From Pseudomonas marvdashtae (GTDB lineage Bacteria > Pseudomonadota > Gammaproteobacteria > Pseudomonadales > Pseudomonadaceae), in contig NZ_JABWQX020000005.1 in NCBI RefSeq assembly GCF_014268655.2, forward strand, positions 57,613 to 121,612: a stretch of 64,000 nucleotides of DNA, read 5' to 3'. Below the pieces are notes generated by a model that was not told the DNA's origin, searched no databases, and saw nothing but the letters and a program-made list of their open reading frames with translations. Position 1 is the stretch's first letter. Each line of letters begins with the position of its first letter. The position numbers and the translations under genes were made by a program. This document shows, one piece after another, positions 10,059 through 23,084 of this stretch.

Positions 10059-10087
10059 TTGAATAGGGGCAGAACCGCCCCTATACT
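10059..10087 (+). promoter_or_regulatory. Sigma-70 promoter of the atp operon with a dyad in its spacer
   Basis: TTGAAT (10059-10064) and TATACT (10082-10087) are 17 bp apart, a strong housekeeping promoter 75 bp before atpI. The spacer itself holds a perfect inverted repeat TAGGGGC (10064-10070) / GCCCCTA (10077-10083) with a 6-bp gap, overlapping the edges of both promoter boxes. The promoter is clear; a regulatory role for the dyad is inference. Confidence 0.75.
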
Positions 10088-10161
10088 CTGCGCGCATTTT
10101 GTCGGCACAAATTATGCCAAGTTATTGAATTTCGGCAGCCGACCCTTGGAGAGCAAAAGCG

Positions 10162-11455
<1,294 letters not shown>

Positions 11456-11480
11456 GGCCAGTCTCGACTAGTCTGATGTC

Positions 11481-11500
11481 CTTCCCGGTCAAACGGGAAG
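11481..11500 (+). other. Intercistronic hairpin atpB-atpE
   Basis: CTTCCCG (11481-11487) and CGGGAAG (11494-11500) form a perfect 7-bp stem with a 6-nt loop and no T-run, so it is not a typical terminator. It lies in the spacer before the most highly translated gene of the operon, atpE. Confidence 0.55.
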
Positions 11501-11572
11501 GGGCCCGAACGGGCTCGATGAAACGATTTGTTTTACCGCTTTAATCTAAAAAACCTAAACCATACGACGTAA

Positions 11573-11845
<273 letters not shown>

Positions 11846-11866
11846 TTACTCGGATCTTCCGGGTAA
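11846..11866 (+). other. Intercistronic hairpin atpE-atpF
   Basis: TTACTCGG (11846-11853) pairs with CCGGGTAA (11859-11866) with one G-T pair and a 5-nt loop, starting at the base after the atpE stop. There is no T-run after it. Confidence 0.5.
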
Positions 11867-11903
11867 TTTGGTGTGATGGACAACGTAACTGCGAGGTGTT
11901 GGC

Positions 11904-12374
11904 GTGAACATTAATGCGACCCTGATTGGCCAGTCCGTTGCGTTCCTGATTTTTGTACTGTTCTGCATGAAGTTCGTATGGCCACCGGTCATTGCGGCAT
12001 TGCACGAACGTCAAAAGAAGATCGCTGATGGTCTGGACGCTGCCAGCCGAGCAGCTCGCGACCTGGAGTTGGCCCATGAGAAAGTGGGTCAGCAACTGCG
12101 CGAAGCGAAAGCTCAGGCAGCTGAAATCATCGAGCAAGCCAAGAAACGCGGTACCCAGATTGTCGACGAGGCCCGTGAACAGGCTCGCGTCGAAGCTGAC
12201 CGTGTGAAGGCTCAGGCTCAAGCCGAGATCGAACAGGAACTGAACAGCGTCAAAGACGCCTTGCGTGCCCAAGTGGGTGCCCTGGCTGTTGGCGGTGCTT
12301 CGAAGATCCTGGGTGCCACAATCGATCAAAATGCGCACGCAGAGCTGGTAAACAAACTGGCTGCTGAAATCTAA
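11904..12374 (+). CDS. atpF: F0F1 ATP synthase subunit b
   Basis: A 156-residue peripheral-stalk protein: one N-terminal transmembrane helix ([20 protein letters not shown]) followed by a long charged, Ala-rich coiled coil (about 35-140) that reaches to subunit delta. The start is a GTG at 11904, with GAGG about 8 bp upstream. atpH follows after 12 bp. Confidence 0.96.
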   Translation: MNINATLIGQSVAFLIFVLFCMKFVWPPVIAALHERQKKIADGLDAASRAARDLELAHEKVGQQLREAKAQAAEIIEQAKKRGTQIVDEAREQARVEADRVKAQAQAEIEQELNSVKDALRAQVGALAVGGASKILGATIDQNAHAELVNKLAAEI

Positions 12375-12386
12375 GCGAGGGCGATC

Positions 12387-12923
12387 ATGGCAGAACTGAC
12401 CACGTTGGCCCGACCTTACGCTAAGGCGGCCTTCGAGCACGCTCAGGCCCACCAGCAACTGGCCAATTGGTCAGCCATGCTCGGCCTGGCAGCAGCGGTG
12501 TCGCAAGACGACACCATGCAGCGCGTGCTCAAGGCCCCGCGACTGACGAGCGCAGAAAAGGCCGCCACGTTTATTGACGTGTGCGGCGACAAGTTCGATG
12601 CCAAGGCACAGAATTTCATTCACGTCGTTGCCGAAAACGACCGTCTCCCGCTTCTGCCGGAGATCGCCGCTCTTTTCGACCTGTACAAGGCCGAGCAAGA
12701 GAAGTCGGTAGACGTGGAAGTGACCAGTGCTTTTGCATTGAACCAAGAACAGCAAGACAAACTCGCCAAGGTTCTCAGTGCACGACTCAACCGGGAAGTG
12801 CGCCTGCAAGTCGAGGAAGACAAGTCCCTGATAGGGGGCGTTGTAATCCGCGCCGGCGACCTGGTTATCGATGGCTCGATTCGCGGCAAAATCGCGAAAC
12901 TTGCCGAAGCATTGAAATCTTGA
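12387..12923 (+). CDS. atpH: F0F1 ATP synthase subunit delta
   Basis: A 178-residue peripheral-stalk subunit that caps the F1 head and binds subunit b. It begins [20 protein letters not shown], the conserved YAKA(A/L)F helix, and ends with the conserved [20 protein letters not shown] segment. It is located between atpF and atpA with short spacers. Confidence 0.96.
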   Translation: MAELTTLARPYAKAAFEHAQAHQQLANWSAMLGLAAAVSQDDTMQRVLKAPRLTSAEKAATFIDVCGDKFDAKAQNFIHVVAENDRLPLLPEIAALFDLYKAEQEKSVDVEVTSAFALNQEQQDKLAKVLSARLNREVRLQVEEDKSLIGGVVIRAGDLVIDGSIRGKIAKLAEALKS

Positions 12924-12944
12924 GTTTGAAGGGGCAGCAGAGCA

Positions 12945-14489
12945 ATGCAGCAACTCAATCCTTCCGAAATAAGTGAAATTATCAAGGGCCGCATCGACAA
13001 GCTCGATGTGACCTCCCAAGCCCGTAACGAAGGCACTGTCGTCAGCGTATCTGACGGCATCGTGCGGATTCACGGTCTGGCCGACGTCATGTACGGCGAG
13101 ATGATCGAGTTTCCGGGCGGCGTCTACGGTATGGCCCTCAACCTGGAGCAAGACTCTGTAGGTGCCGTGGTATTGGGCGCGTACACGTCGCTGGCTGAAG
13201 GCATGAGCGCCAAGTGCACCGGCCGCATCCTCGAGGTTCCTGTTGGTAAGGAACTGCTGGGCCGCGTAGTCGACGCACTGGGTAATCCTGTTGACGGCAA
13301 AGGTCCGCTGAACAACACCGAGACCGATGCGGTCGAGAAAGTTGCTCCAGGCGTGATCTGGCGTAAGTCGGTAGACCAGCCTGTACAGACTGGCTACAAG
13401 GCTGTCGATGCCATGATCCCTGTCGGCCGTGGCCAGCGTGAGCTGATCATCGGTGACCGTCAGATCGGTAAGACCGCTCTGGCGATCGACGCGATCATCA
13501 ACCAGAAGAACAGCGGCATTTTCTGCGTCTACGTTGCCATCGGTCAGAAGCAATCGACCATCGCCAACGTGGTTCGCAAGCTGGAAGAAAACGGCGCCCT
13601 GGCCAACACGATCATCGTGGCGGCCAGTGCTTCGGAATCTCCTGCGCTGCAGTTCCTGGCTCCGTACTCCGGCTGCACCATGGGCGAGTACTTCCGCGAC
13701 CGCGGTGAAGACGCGCTGATCGTTTATGACGATCTGTCCAAGCAAGCAGTGGCTTACCGCCAGATTTCCCTGCTGCTGCGCCGTCCACCAGGCCGTGAAG
13801 CCTACCCAGGCGACGTGTTCTATCTCCACTCCCGCCTGCTGGAGCGCGCATCCCGCGTTTCGGAAGACTACGTAGAGAAGTTCACCAACGGCGCAGTGAC
13901 TGGCAAGACCGGTTCCCTGACCGCCCTGCCGATCATCGAAACCCAGGCTGGCGACGTTTCCGCGTTCGTTCCGACCAACGTGATTTCCATCACCGACGGT
14001 CAGATCTTCCTGGAATCGGCCATGTTCAACTCGGGCATCCGTCCTGCTGTGAACGCCGGTGTTTCGGTATCCCGTGTGGGTGGTGCCGCTCAGACCAAGA
14101 TCATCAAGAAGCTCTCCGGTGGTATCCGTACCGCTCTGGCTCAGTACCGTGAACTGGCGGCATTCGCCCAGTTCGCTTCTGACCTGGACGAAGCGACCCG
14201 TAAGCAACTTGAGCATGGTCAGCGCGTTACCGAGCTGATGAAGCAGAAGCAATACGCTCCTATGTCGATCGCTGACATGGCGTTGTCGCTGTATGCCGCT
14301 GAACGTGGGTTCCTGACTGACGTTGAAATCGCCAAGGTCGGCAGCTTTGAACAAGCGCTGATTGCTTACTTCAACCGCGATCACGCCGATTTGATGGCGA
14401 AGATCAACGTGAAGGGTGACTTCAATGACGAAATCGACGCTGGCATGAAAGCCGGTATCGAGAAGTTCAAGGCCACCCAAACCTGGTAA
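12945..14489 (+). CDS. atpA: F0F1 ATP synthase subunit alpha
   Basis: A 514-residue non-catalytic nucleotide-binding subunit of F1. The P-loop GDRQIGKTA is at about residue 169, and the alpha/beta signature [17 protein letters not shown] is near residue 365. Length is as expected. It is followed by a 50-bp spacer with a GC-rich hairpin before atpG. Confidence 0.98.
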   Translation: MQQLNPSEISEIIKGRIDKLDVTSQARNEGTVVSVSDGIVRIHGLADVMYGEMIEFPGGVYGMALNLEQDSVGAVVLGAYTSLAEGMSAKCTGRILEVPVGKELLGRVVDALGNPVDGKGPLNNTETDAVEKVAPGVIWRKSVDQPVQTGYKAVDAMIPVGRGQRELIIGDRQIGKTALAIDAIINQKNSGIFCVYVAIGQKQSTIANVVRKLEENGALANTIIVAASASESPALQFLAPYSGCTMGEYFRDRGEDALIVYDDLSKQAVAYRQISLLLRRPPGREAYPGDVFYLHSRLLERASRVSEDYVEKFTNGAVTGKTGSLTALPIIETQAGDVSAFVPTNVISITDGQIFLESAMFNSGIRPAVNAGVSVSRVGGAAQTKIIKKLSGGIRTALAQYRELAAFAQFASDLDEATRKQLEHGQRVTELMKQKQYAPMSIADMALSLYAAERGFLTDVEIAKVGSFEQALIAYFNRDHADLMAKINVKGDFNDEIDAGMKAGIEKFKATQTW

Positions 14490-14495
14490 GCCGCA

Positions 14496-14517
14496 GCGGG
14501 AGTCGCAAGGCTCCCGC
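14496..14517 (+). other. Intercistronic hairpin atpA-atpG
   Basis: GCGGGAG (14496-14502) and CTCCCGC (14511-14517) form a perfect 7-bp GC-rich stem with an 8-nt loop, six bases after the atpA stop. No T-run follows, so read-through into atpG is expected. Confidence 0.55.
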
Positions 14518-14539
14518 TTGCTAACCTGATAGGTGTTAC

Positions 14540-15400
14540 ATGGCAGGCGCAAAAGAGATTCGCAGTAAGATTGCGAGCATCAAAAGCACGCAAAAGATTA
14601 CCAGCGCCATGGAAAAAGTGGCGGTCAGCAAAATGCGCAAGGCACAAATGCGCATGGCTGCTAGCCGTCCTTACGCGGAGCGCATCCGCCAGGTGATTGG
14701 TCATCTGGCCAACGCCAACCCGGAATATCGCCACCCGTTCATGATCGACCGCGCCGTCAAGCGCGTCGGTTACGTCGTGGTGAGCAGTGACCGTGGTCTG
14801 TGCGGTGGCTTGAACACCAACCTGTTCAAGGCCCTGGTCAAGGACATGGCGGTAAACCGCGAACAAGGCGTCGAGATTGATCTGTGCGTGATTGGTAGCA
14901 AGGGTGCGGCATTCTTCCGCAACTTCGGCGGTAACGTCGTCGCCGCTATCAGCCACCTGGGTGAAGAACCGTCGATCAATGACCTGATCGGCAGCGTCAA
15001 GGTGATGCTGGATGCTTACCTGGAAGGCCGGATTGACCGCCTGTCCGTGGTATCCAACAAGTTCATCAACACCATGACGCAGCAGCCAACCGTGGAGCAA
15101 TTGATCCCACTGGTGGCGACCCCGGAACAGGAACTCAAACACCACTGGGACTACCTCTACGAACCCGATGCCAAGGAGCTGCTTGACGGCTTGATGGTCC
15201 GCTACGTGGAGTCGCAGGTGTACCAGGCGGTGGTCGAGAACAACGCAGCTGAACAAGCGGCGCGGATGATCGCGATGAAAAACGCTACCGACAACGCCGG
15301 TGATTTGATCAGCGATTTGCAGCTGATCTACAACAAGGCGCGTCAGGCTGCGATCACCCAAGAGATCTCGGAAATCGTCGGCGGCGCTGCCGCGGTTTAA
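14540..15400 (+). CDS. atpG: F0F1 ATP synthase subunit gamma
   Basis: A 286-residue rotor-shaft subunit. The N-terminal helix ([20 protein letters not shown]) and C-terminal helix ([20 protein letters not shown]) form the antiparallel coiled coil that rotates inside alpha3beta3; the DRGLCGGLN motif is in the globular part. It lies between atpA and atpD. Confidence 0.97.
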   Translation: MAGAKEIRSKIASIKSTQKITSAMEKVAVSKMRKAQMRMAASRPYAERIRQVIGHLANANPEYRHPFMIDRAVKRVGYVVVSSDRGLCGGLNTNLFKALVKDMAVNREQGVEIDLCVIGSKGAAFFRNFGGNVVAAISHLGEEPSINDLIGSVKVMLDAYLEGRIDRLSVVSNKFINTMTQQPTVEQLIPLVATPEQELKHHWDYLYEPDAKELLDGLMVRYVESQVYQAVVENNAAEQAARMIAMKNATDNAGDLISDLQLIYNKARQAAITQEISEIVGGAAAV

Positions 15401-16804
<1,404 letters not shown>

Positions 16805-16809
16805 TCCCG

Positions 16810-16827
16810 GCGCCCGGCAACGGGCGC
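16810..16827 (+). other. Intercistronic hairpin atpD-atpC (GCAA tetraloop)
   Basis: GCGCCCG (16810-16816) and CGGGCGC (16821-16827) enclose a GCAA tetraloop, a very stable fold, directly between atpD and atpC. No T-run follows. It may limit read-through or protect upstream mRNA ends. Confidence 0.6.
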
Positions 16828-16849
16828 TAATTTAGGTTGAGGCAATCAG

Positions 16850-17275
16850 ATGGCTATGACAGTCCATTGCGATATCGTCAGTGCGGAAGGGGAAATCTTC
16901 TCCGGTCTGGTCGAGATGGTGGTTGCGCATGGTGAGCTGGGCGATCTTGGTATCGCTCTGGGTCACGCACCGCTGATCACTAACCTGAAACCAGGTCCGA
17001 TCCGCTTGATCAAGCAGGGCGGGGAAGCAGAGGTGTATTACATCTCCGGTGGTTTCCTCGAGGTTCAGCCGAACATGGTCAAGGTCCTTGCCGACACCGT
17101 GCAACGTGCTGCCGACCTGGACGAAGCCTCCGCTCAGGAAGCCGTCAAGGCTGCCGAGAAGGCCCTGAACGAAAAAGGCGCAGACTTCGACTACGGTTCT
17201 GCTGCTGCACGTCTGGCCGAGGCCGCAGCCCAGCTGCGCACCGTCCAGCAGATCCGCAAGAAGTTCGGCGGCTAA
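16850..17275 (+). CDS. atpC: F0F1 ATP synthase subunit epsilon
   Basis: A 141-residue central-stalk subunit that couples rotation and inhibits ATP hydrolysis. The N-terminal beta-sandwich carries [22 protein letters not shown], and the two-helix C-terminal domain includes [16 protein letters not shown]. It is the last gene of the operon and is followed by a strong terminator. Confidence 0.97.
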   Translation: MAMTVHCDIVSAEGEIFSGLVEMVVAHGELGDLGIALGHAPLITNLKPGPIRLIKQGGEAEVYYISGGFLEVQPNMVKVLADTVQRAADLDEASAQEAVKAAEKALNEKGADFDYGSAAARLAEAAAQLRTVQQIRKKFGG

Positions 17276-17301
17276 CCCGTCTGCTTTCTGTGCGATTGAT
17301 T

Positions 17302-17335
17302 AAAAAGGGTAGCCTCGGCTACCCTTTTTTCTTTT
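17302..17335 (+). terminator. Intrinsic terminator of the atp operon
   Basis: AAAAAGGGTAGCC (17302-17314) pairs with GGCTACCCTTTTT (17317-17329), followed by more T residues. A long, perfect stem placed 26 bp after atpC. Confidence 0.9.
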
Positions 17336-17390
17336 CCCGACTCTCATCATCTGGTCGCAGCCGCTGACCACCCAGGATTGGTAGCCAGTC

Positions 17391-18758
17391 ATGTCTCTCG
17401 AAATCGTTATTCTCGCGGCCGGTCAAGGCACTCGCATGCGCTCGGCGCTACCCAAGGTGCTGCATCCGGTAGCCGGCAACTCCATGCTCGGCCATGTTAT
17501 CCACAGCGCGCGACAACTTGATCCACAGCGCATTCACGTGGTGATCGGCCACGGTGCCGATGCGGTACGTGAACGCCTGGCGGCGGATGACCTGAATTTC
17601 GTGCTGCAAGACAAGCAACTCGGTACCGGTCATGCGGTGGCCCAGGCCGTACCGTTCATTACCGCCGATACCGTGCTGATTCTCTATGGCGATGTGCCGC
17701 TGATCGAAGTCGATACGTTGCAGCGCCTGCTCAAGCACGTTGCACCTCAGCAGCTTGGCCTGCTGACAGTCGAGCTGGATGACCCGACCGGCTACGGCCG
17801 TATCGTGCGCAACGGCGCCGGCCAGGTGACCGCTATCGTTGAGCAGAAGGACGCCAACGAGTCCCAGCGCGCGATTACCGAGGGCAACACCGGAATTCTT
17901 GCCGTGCCGGCCGAGCGCTTGGGCGACTGGATGAGTCGTCTGTCGAACAACAATGCCCAGGGCGAGTACTACTTGACCGATGTCATTGCCATGGCGGTGG
18001 CGGACGGGTTGGTCGTGGCCACCGAGCAACCGTTGGATGCCATGGAAGTGCAGGGCGCCAATGATCGCCGACAATTAGCCGAGCTGGAGCGCCATTATCA
18101 GTTGCGTGCCGCCCGCCGCCTGATGGCCCAAGGCGTGACGTTGCGCGACCCGGCTCGTTTCGATGTTCGTGGTGAAGTCAGCGTGGGACGCGACGTGATC
18201 ATCGACATCAATGTCATCCTTGAAGGCAAGGTTGTCATCGAAGACGACGTGGTCATCGGTCCGAACTGCGTGATCAAGGACAGCACCCTGCGCAAAGGCG
18301 TGGTGATCAAGGCCAACAGTCATCTCGACGGCGCAGTCATGGGCGAGGGCAGCGACGCGGGGCCGTTTGCCCGCCTGCGTCCTGGCACTGTGCTGGAAGC
18401 CCGTGCCCATGTGGGTAACTTTGTCGAGCTGAAGAATGCCCACATGGGCGAGGGCGCCAAGGCGGGTCACCTGACTTATCTGGGCGACGCTGAGATCGGC
18501 GCGCGGACCAACATTGGCGCCGGCACCATTACCTGTAACTACGATGGCGCCAATAAGTACCGCACGACCATTGGAGAAGACGTATTTATCGGCTCCAACA
18601 ATTCCTTGGTAGCTCCCGTGACGATAGGCGACGGGTCAAACACGGCTGCGGGTTCGACCATCAATCAGGATGTGGATAAGTCCCAACTGGCAGTGGGTCG
18701 AGCACGCCAGCGCAACATCGATGGCTGGAAGCGTCCGGAAAAGATCAAGAAGCCGTAA
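17391..18758 (+). CDS. glmU: Bifunctional UDP-N-acetylglucosamine pyrophosphorylase / glucosamine-1-phosphate acetyltransferase
   Basis: A 455-residue two-domain enzyme making UDP-GlcNAc for peptidoglycan and LPS. The N-terminal uridyltransferase has [20 protein letters not shown] at residues 7-26; from about 250 the hexapeptide-repeat left-handed beta-helix acetyltransferase follows, with conserved [10 protein letters not shown] near residue 383. It is paired functionally with glmS about 1 kb downstream. Exact DnaA boxes are within (17497-17505, 18671-18679) and immediately after it (18761-18769). Confidence 0.98.
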   Translation: MSLEIVILAAGQGTRMRSALPKVLHPVAGNSMLGHVIHSARQLDPQRIHVVIGHGADAVRERLAADDLNFVLQDKQLGTGHAVAQAVPFITADTVLILYGDVPLIEVDTLQRLLKHVAPQQLGLLTVELDDPTGYGRIVRNGAGQVTAIVEQKDANESQRAITEGNTGILAVPAERLGDWMSRLSNNNAQGEYYLTDVIAMAVADGLVVATEQPLDAMEVQGANDRRQLAELERHYQLRAARRLMAQGVTLRDPARFDVRGEVSVGRDVIIDINVILEGKVVIEDDVVIGPNCVIKDSTLRKGVVIKANSHLDGAVMGEGSDAGPFARLRPGTVLEARAHVGNFVELKNAHMGEGAKAGHLTYLGDAEIGARTNIGAGTITCNYDGANKYRTTIGEDVFIGSNNSLVAPVTIGDGSNTAAGSTINQDVDKSQLAVGRARQRNIDGWKRPEKIKKP

Positions 18759-18770
18759 AGTTATCCACAG

Positions 18771-18805
18771 CCCGTATGAGAGCGAGTAAGCCGCTCCCAT
18801 ACGGG
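18771..18805. terminator. Inverted repeat / terminator after glmU
   Basis: CCCGTATGAGAGCG (18771-18784) pairs with CGCTCCCATACGGG (18792-18805) apart from one A-C mismatch, with a 7-nt loop. The following T-run is not immediate, so termination strength is uncertain. An exact DnaA box (18761-18769) sits between the glmU stop and the stem. Confidence 0.65.
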
Positions 18806-18903
18806 CCCAATAATTTCTGAATTTTTCTCCTCACGGCTTGACGGTATCCCTTCAATAGGTTTTGATTGCTTACGTTATCTTTCGAATCGAAACTTAAGCC
18901 GAT

Positions 18904-19680
18904 ATGTCAAAGCGCAACACACCACAGCGCCGTCACAACATCCTCGCCTTGCTTCAAGAGCAAGGCGAAGTCAGTGTGGACGAACTGGCCAAGCACTTCG
19001 AAACCTCCGAAGTTACGATTCGCAAGGATCTTGCCGCGTTGGAAACCAACGGTCTGCTGTTGCGCCGTTACGGTGGCGCGGTGCCGATGCCGCAGGAACT
19101 GGTGGCCGATAACGGCCAAACCGTCTCCAAATACAAACAAGCCATCGCCCGGGCTGCTGTGAAGCGGATCCGCGAGCACGCGCGCATCATTATCGACAGC
19201 GGCAGCACCACGGCGGCCATGATTCCCGCACTTGGCCTACAGCCGGGCTTGGTGGTGATGACCAATTCCCTGCACGTCGCCAATGCCTTGAGCGAGCTGG
19301 AGCATGAGCCGGTGCTGTTGATGACTGGCGGAACCTGGGACCCTCATTCCGAATCGTTCCAAGGCCAAGTCGCCGAGCAGGTGCTGCGCTCCTATGACTT
19401 CGATCAGTTGTTCATCGGTGCCGACGGCATCGATCTGGTGCGTGGCACTACCACTTTCAACGAACTGCTGGGCCTGAGCCGTGTGATGGCTGAGGTAGCC
19501 CGCGAAGTGATCGTGATGGTGGAGGCCGACAAGATCGGCCGCAAGATCCCCAATCTGGAGCTGCCGTGGAGCAGCGTCCATACCCTCATTACCGATGATC
19601 GCCTGCCCGTGGAGGCACGCGATCAGATTCAGGCCCGCGGCATCAATTTGATTTGCGCGCCTGTCAGCCAGGAGAAATAG
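18904..19680 (+). CDS. glmR: DeoR-family transcriptional regulator GlmR
   Basis: A 258-residue DeoR/GlpR-type regulator: N-terminal winged helix with [20 protein letters not shown] (residues about 22-41) and the KDL..LE..G...R.(Y/H)GGA signature, then the sugar-phosphate sensor domain with [10 protein letters not shown]. Its stop is one base before the glmS start, and the glmS ribosome site (GGAG) lies inside its last codons, so the two are co-transcribed. A DeoR protein at this position is known as GlmR in P. aeruginosa, a regulator of glmS; a role in sensing a hexosamine phosphate is inferred. Confidence 0.9.
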   Translation: MSKRNTPQRRHNILALLQEQGEVSVDELAKHFETSEVTIRKDLAALETNGLLLRRYGGAVPMPQELVADNGQTVSKYKQAIARAAVKRIREHARIIIDSGSTTAAMIPALGLQPGLVVMTNSLHVANALSELEHEPVLLMTGGTWDPHSESFQGQVAEQVLRSYDFDQLFIGADGIDLVRGTTTFNELLGLSRVMAEVAREVIVMVEADKIGRKIPNLELPWSSVHTLITDDRLPVEARDQIQARGINLICAPVSQEK

Positions 19681-19681
19681 C

Positions 19682-21514
19682 ATGTGTGGAATTGTCGGCG
19701 CCGTTGCTGAACGCAACATCACTGCAATCTTGCTTGAAGGCCTCAAGCGTCTCGAGTATCGCGGCTATGACAGCGCGGGCGTGGCGGTCTTCACCAACGA
19801 TGAGACGCTTGAGCGGATGCGTCGTCCGGGCAAGGTCAGTGAATTGGAACGGGCGCTGGAAGCGCAACCCCTGGTCGGTCGCCTGGGCATTGCCCATACC
19901 CGTTGGGCCACTCACGGCGCTCCATGTGAGCGTAACGCTCACCCGCATTTCTCCAACGACCTGGCAGTGGTGCACAACGGCATCATCGAAAACTATGAAG
20001 CCTTGCGTGAACAGCTCAAGGCGCTTGGCTATGTGTTCACGTCTGATACCGACACTGAAGTCATTGCCCATTTGCTCAACCATAAGCTCAAGGATCTGGT
20101 TGACCTGACCGTGGCGCTCAAGGCGACGGTCAAGGAGCTGCATGGCGCTTACGGTCTGGCGGTGATCAGCGCAAAACAACCGGATCGCCTGGTCGCGGCC
20201 CGCAGTGGCAGTCCGCTGGTGATCGGCCTGGGCCTGGGGGAAAATTTCCTGGCGTCCGATCAGCTGGCGCTGCGCCAGGTCACTGACCGCTTCATGTACC
20301 TGGAAGAAGGCGATATCGCCGAAATCCGCCGCGACAGCGTGCAGATCTGGGACCTCAATGGCAAAGAAGTCGAGCGCGAGACGGTCCAGTACCGCGACGG
20401 CGCCGAAGCCGCCGACAAAGGCGAGTTTCGCCATTACATGCTCAAGGAAATTCACGAGCAGCCTGCCGTTGTCCAGCGCACCCTGGAAGGCCGCATGAGC
20501 CAGAGCCAAGTACTGGTCCAGGCATTCGGTCCCCAGGCGGCCGAGTTGTTCGCCAAGGTGCGCAACGTGCAGATCGTCGCCTGCGGCACCAGTTATCACG
20601 CCGGTATGGTCGCCCGCTACTGGCTCGAAGAACTGGCCGGTATTCCGTGCCAGGTCGAAGTGGCCAGCGAGTTCCGCTATCGCAAAGTCGTGGTGCAACC
20701 CGACTCGCTGTTCGTCACCATTTCCCAATCCGGCGAAACGGCCGACACCCTGGCCGCCTTGCGCAACGCCAAGGAACTGGGTTTCCTCGCCAGCCTGGCG
20801 ATCTGCAACGTGGGTATCAGTTCGCTGGTGCGTGAATCCGACTTGACCCTGCTGACCCAGGCCGGCCGTGAGATCGGCGTGGCGTCGACCAAGGCGTTCA
20901 CCACGCAACTGGTGGGCCTGCTGTTGTTGACCCTGTCCCTGGGCCAGGTCCGCGGCACGTTGGGCGAGGGCGTCGAGGCCAAGCTGGTGGAAGAACTGCG
21001 TCGCCTGCCGGCCCGCCTGGGCGAAGCCTTGGCCATGGACAGCATCGTGGAAAAAATCGCCGAGCTGTTCGCCGAGAAAAACCACACCCTGTTCCTGGGC
21101 CGAGGCGCGCAATTCCCGGTGGCGATGGAAGGCGCGCTGAAGCTCAAGGAGATTTCCTATATTCACGCCGAAGCCTATCCGGCCGGTGAGCTCAAGCACG
21201 GCCCTCTGGCGCTTGTGGATAACGACATGCCGGTCGTCACCGTGGCGCCGAACAACGAGCTGCTGGAAAAGCTCAAGTCCAACCTGCAGGAAGTCCGCGC
21301 CCGTGGCGGGCAGTTGATTGTCTTTGCCGACGAGAAGGCCGGCATGACCAACGGCGAAGGCACCCACGTGGTGCACATGCCGCACATCCACGACATCCTC
21401 TCGCCGATCCTCTACACCATCCCGTTGCAGCTGCTGTCGTACTACGTCGCGGTGCTTAAGGGTACCGATGTGGACCAGCCGCGTAATTTGGCGAAATCGG
21501 TAACGGTTGAGTGA
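19682..21514 (+). CDS. glmS: Glutamine-fructose-6-phosphate aminotransferase (isomerising)
   Basis: A 610-residue enzyme that makes glucosamine-6-phosphate from fructose-6-phosphate and glutamine. The N-terminal nucleophile Cys follows Met ([11 protein letters not shown]), then come a class II glutaminase domain and two SIS domains ([12 protein letters not shown]), ending in the conserved [11 protein letters not shown] tail. No glmS ribozyme is expected in this group and none was recognised. Its 3' end contains the sequence used by TnsD of Tn7 in other bacteria. Confidence 0.98.
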   Translation: MCGIVGAVAERNITAILLEGLKRLEYRGYDSAGVAVFTNDETLERMRRPGKVSELERALEAQPLVGRLGIAHTRWATHGAPCERNAHPHFSNDLAVVHNGIIENYEALREQLKALGYVFTSDTDTEVIAHLLNHKLKDLVDLTVALKATVKELHGAYGLAVISAKQPDRLVAARSGSPLVIGLGLGENFLASDQLALRQVTDRFMYLEEGDIAEIRRDSVQIWDLNGKEVERETVQYRDGAEAADKGEFRHYMLKEIHEQPAVVQRTLEGRMSQSQVLVQAFGPQAAELFAKVRNVQIVACGTSYHAGMVARYWLEELAGIPCQVEVASEFRYRKVVVQPDSLFVTISQSGETADTLAALRNAKELGFLASLAICNVGISSLVRESDLTLLTQAGREIGVASTKAFTTQLVGLLLLTLSLGQVRGTLGEGVEAKLVEELRRLPARLGEALAMDSIVEKIAELFAEKNHTLFLGRGAQFPVAMEGALKLKEISYIHAEAYPAGELKHGPLALVDNDMPVVTVAPNNELLEKLKSNLQEVRARGGQLIVFADEKAGMTNGEGTHVVHMPHIHDILSPILYTIPLQLLSYYVAVLKGTDVDQPRNLAKSVTVE

Positions 21515-21560
21515 GATAAAGCATGGGCCAACGGATCTGGCCTCTAGCGTCAAGCCAAAG
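21515..21560 (+). other. Predicted Tn7 attachment site (attTn7), unoccupied
   Basis: Tn7 and relatives recognise the 3' end of glmS and insert about 25 bp beyond its stop, which here is near 21539, between the stop and the glmS terminator. The terminator follows at its expected place and no Tn7 end or tns gene is seen, so the site is empty. The position is deduced from known Tn7 behaviour. Confidence 0.65.
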
Positions 21561-21575
21561 CCCTCGTAAAAATCC

Positions 21576-21603
21576 AACCCCCTGAATTCAAGGGGGTTTT
21601 TTT
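21576..21603 (+). terminator. Intrinsic terminator of glmS
   Basis: AACCCCCT (21576-21583) and AGGGGGTT (21591-21598) form a perfect 8-bp stem with a 7-nt loop, running straight into seven T residues. Confidence 0.92.
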
Positions 21604-21711
21604 ATGCATGTCGTAAAAGGATTTGCCAGTTCAGGCCGGTACCAAGGTTCAAGTCCTAACTCGTCGCTAGCCCGGTTCGTCGTATTCATGGCGAGCGCCT
21701 GAACAACTGCG
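21604..21711. other. Intergenic stretch without recognised features
   Basis: This is the first part of a gap of about 430 bp between the glmS terminator and tctC. I see no gene in it. The second part holds a promoter and operator candidate (listed separately) and a short frame (ATG at 21794, about 68 codons) that resembles nothing known to me. Confidence 0.4.
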
Positions 21712-21763
21712 TTGACAACGTGGCATAGAGGTGATGATATCCAGTCATACGACAACGTATGAC
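21712..21763 (+). promoter_or_regulatory. Candidate promoter and dyad operator of the tct operon
   Basis: A perfect TTGACA (21712-21717) is followed after 17 bp by TGATAT (21735-21740). A perfect inverted repeat GTCATACG (21744-21751) ACAA CGTATGAC (21756-21763) sits where transcription would begin, the typical position for a repressor operator. No regulator gene is adjacent, and the next gene (tctC) is 270 bp away, so the leader would be long. Arrangement seen in sequence; function inferred. Confidence 0.5.
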
Positions 21764-22033
21764 ATCAGAATAATAAAAACGAAAGGCGCAGCCATGTTTT
21801 CCACATTTGCGGCCCAGCGATTTAGCAGTCCACCGGTCCCGCGCGTTAACGCAGTGCTCCAGCTACTTTCCTCATTTCTCGGAAAGCCCCTTTCGGGCTG
21901 GCAAGCACATTCGAATTTCCCTATTTCAACACCCAAAGCATCCTTGCCTGTCCCGACAGGCGTGGCGTTCGGGCGTGTCCGTTTCTTGCTCAGCTTCTAA
22001 CCCACAATGAATGGCAGTACCTGGAGAACAATA

Positions 22034-23005
22034 ATGAAGAAAACACTCTGCGCTTCTTTGATCGCCTCTTTTCTTAGCCTGACCGCCGGTACGGCCATGG
22101 CCGCGGATGCCAGTGACTGGCCAAGTCGTCCGGTGCAGGTGGTGGTGATTGCCAACGCCGGGGGGGACACCGATTTCAACGCACGAATGATGGCCAAGTA
22201 CTTCACCAAGCTCACCGGTAAAACCATGGTGGTAACCAATATGGCCGGTGGGGGCGGCACTATCGCGGCCGATGCGGTCAAGAGCGCAGCGCCAGATGGC
22301 AACACCATTCTGTTTACTCACACCGGCCAGTTGATCGTCAACGAGGTTGCGGGGCTGTCGGAAGACCGCTTCGATGCGTTTGATATCTCTTGCATCGCCG
22401 GCGTCGACAAAGGCGCGGTGTTCGTCTCGGCGAAAAGCTCGGGCATCGACAGCCTTGACCAATTGATCGAGAAGGCCAAGGCCAAGCCCGGCACCATCAC
22501 CTATGGCACCGAGATGGGCAACTTCTCTCACCTGCAGGGCCTGATGTTCGAGAAGCTCGCCGGCGTGAAACTGAAAATGGTCGACAGCGGCACCGTCTCG
22601 GAAAAAATCGTTGCCTTGTTGGGCAAGCGCATCGACCTCGGCGCCATCAGCTATGGCTCGGTCCAGGATTACATCTCCAGCGGCAAGATGACCGCGCTGG
22701 GCCAACCCAACGCCGAGCGCAACGCGCTGCTGGGCGACGTCAAGACCTTCAAGGAACAGGGCGTGGACCTGATTCTGGACAAGCCTTACGTCGTGGCTTT
22801 CCCGAAAGGCACCGACCCGGCCATCATCAAGAAAATGGCCGACACCATGAAGAAAATCACTGAACAACCGGAATACGCCGAGGAGTTGAAAAAGTCGTTC
22901 AAGCAGCCGGTCAGCTTCCAGGGCACCGAAGAAGCCGTCGCTACCTTGAGTAAAACCCGCGATAGCTTCATGGAGTTCAAGGACGAAATGCGTAAAGGCA
23001 AGTAA
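22034..23005 (+). CDS. tctC: Tripartite tricarboxylate transporter substrate-binding protein (TctC/Bug family)
   Basis: A 323-residue periplasmic binding protein. The signal peptide is MKKTLCASLIASFLSLTAG...AMA, cleaved before ADASDWPSRPVQ. The mature part has the Bug-family ligand loop AGGDTDFNARMMAKYF and MAGGGGTIAADAV. An in-frame ATG at 22007 precedes it, but GGAG at about 22023 and the signal peptide favour 22034. It captures a carboxylate and hands it to TctAB, encoded next. The substrate cannot be read from sequence; the hydroxyacid dehydrogenase downstream suggests a 2-hydroxy acid. Confidence 0.9.
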   Translation: MKKTLCASLIASFLSLTAGTAMAADASDWPSRPVQVVVIANAGGDTDFNARMMAKYFTKLTGKTMVVTNMAGGGGTIAADAVKSAAPDGNTILFTHTGQLIVNEVAGLSEDRFDAFDISCIAGVDKGAVFVSAKSSGIDSLDQLIEKAKAKPGTITYGTEMGNFSHLQGLMFEKLAGVKLKMVDSGTVSEKIVALLGKRIDLGAISYGSVQDYISSGKMTALGQPNAERNALLGDVKTFKEQGVDLILDKPYVVAFPKGTDPAIIKKMADTMKKITEQPEYAEELKKSFKQPVSFQGTEEAVATLSKTRDSFMEFKDEMRKGK

Positions 23006-23084
23006 GTTTGCGTAACGGGGTCGGGTGTGCGCGGCGTTGGCAGCAAGCACCTGACGCCAGTCCTTTCCAGTAAGAGGAGCCTGT

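Noticed and set aside
8028..10097. Open frame of 689 codons on the minus strand across rsmG, parA and parB
   Set aside because: It spans three real genes on the other strand and has the composition of an antisense shadow.
12471..14552. Open frame of 693 codons on the minus strand opposite atpH-atpA
   Set aside because: Antisense shadow of highly biased atp codons; no domain recognised.
19664..21577. Open frame of 637 codons on the minus strand opposite glmS
   Set aside because: Antisense shadow; glmS is certain on the plus strand.
21640..21665. GGTTCAAGTCC resembling a tRNA T-arm
   Set aside because: The flanking bases do not form the five-base-pair T stem and no acceptor or anticodon arm is present.
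21731..22000. Frame of 89 codons upstream of tctC
   Set aside because: No recognised family, it covers the operator-like dyad, and the sequence looks like leader DNA; it was not called a gene.
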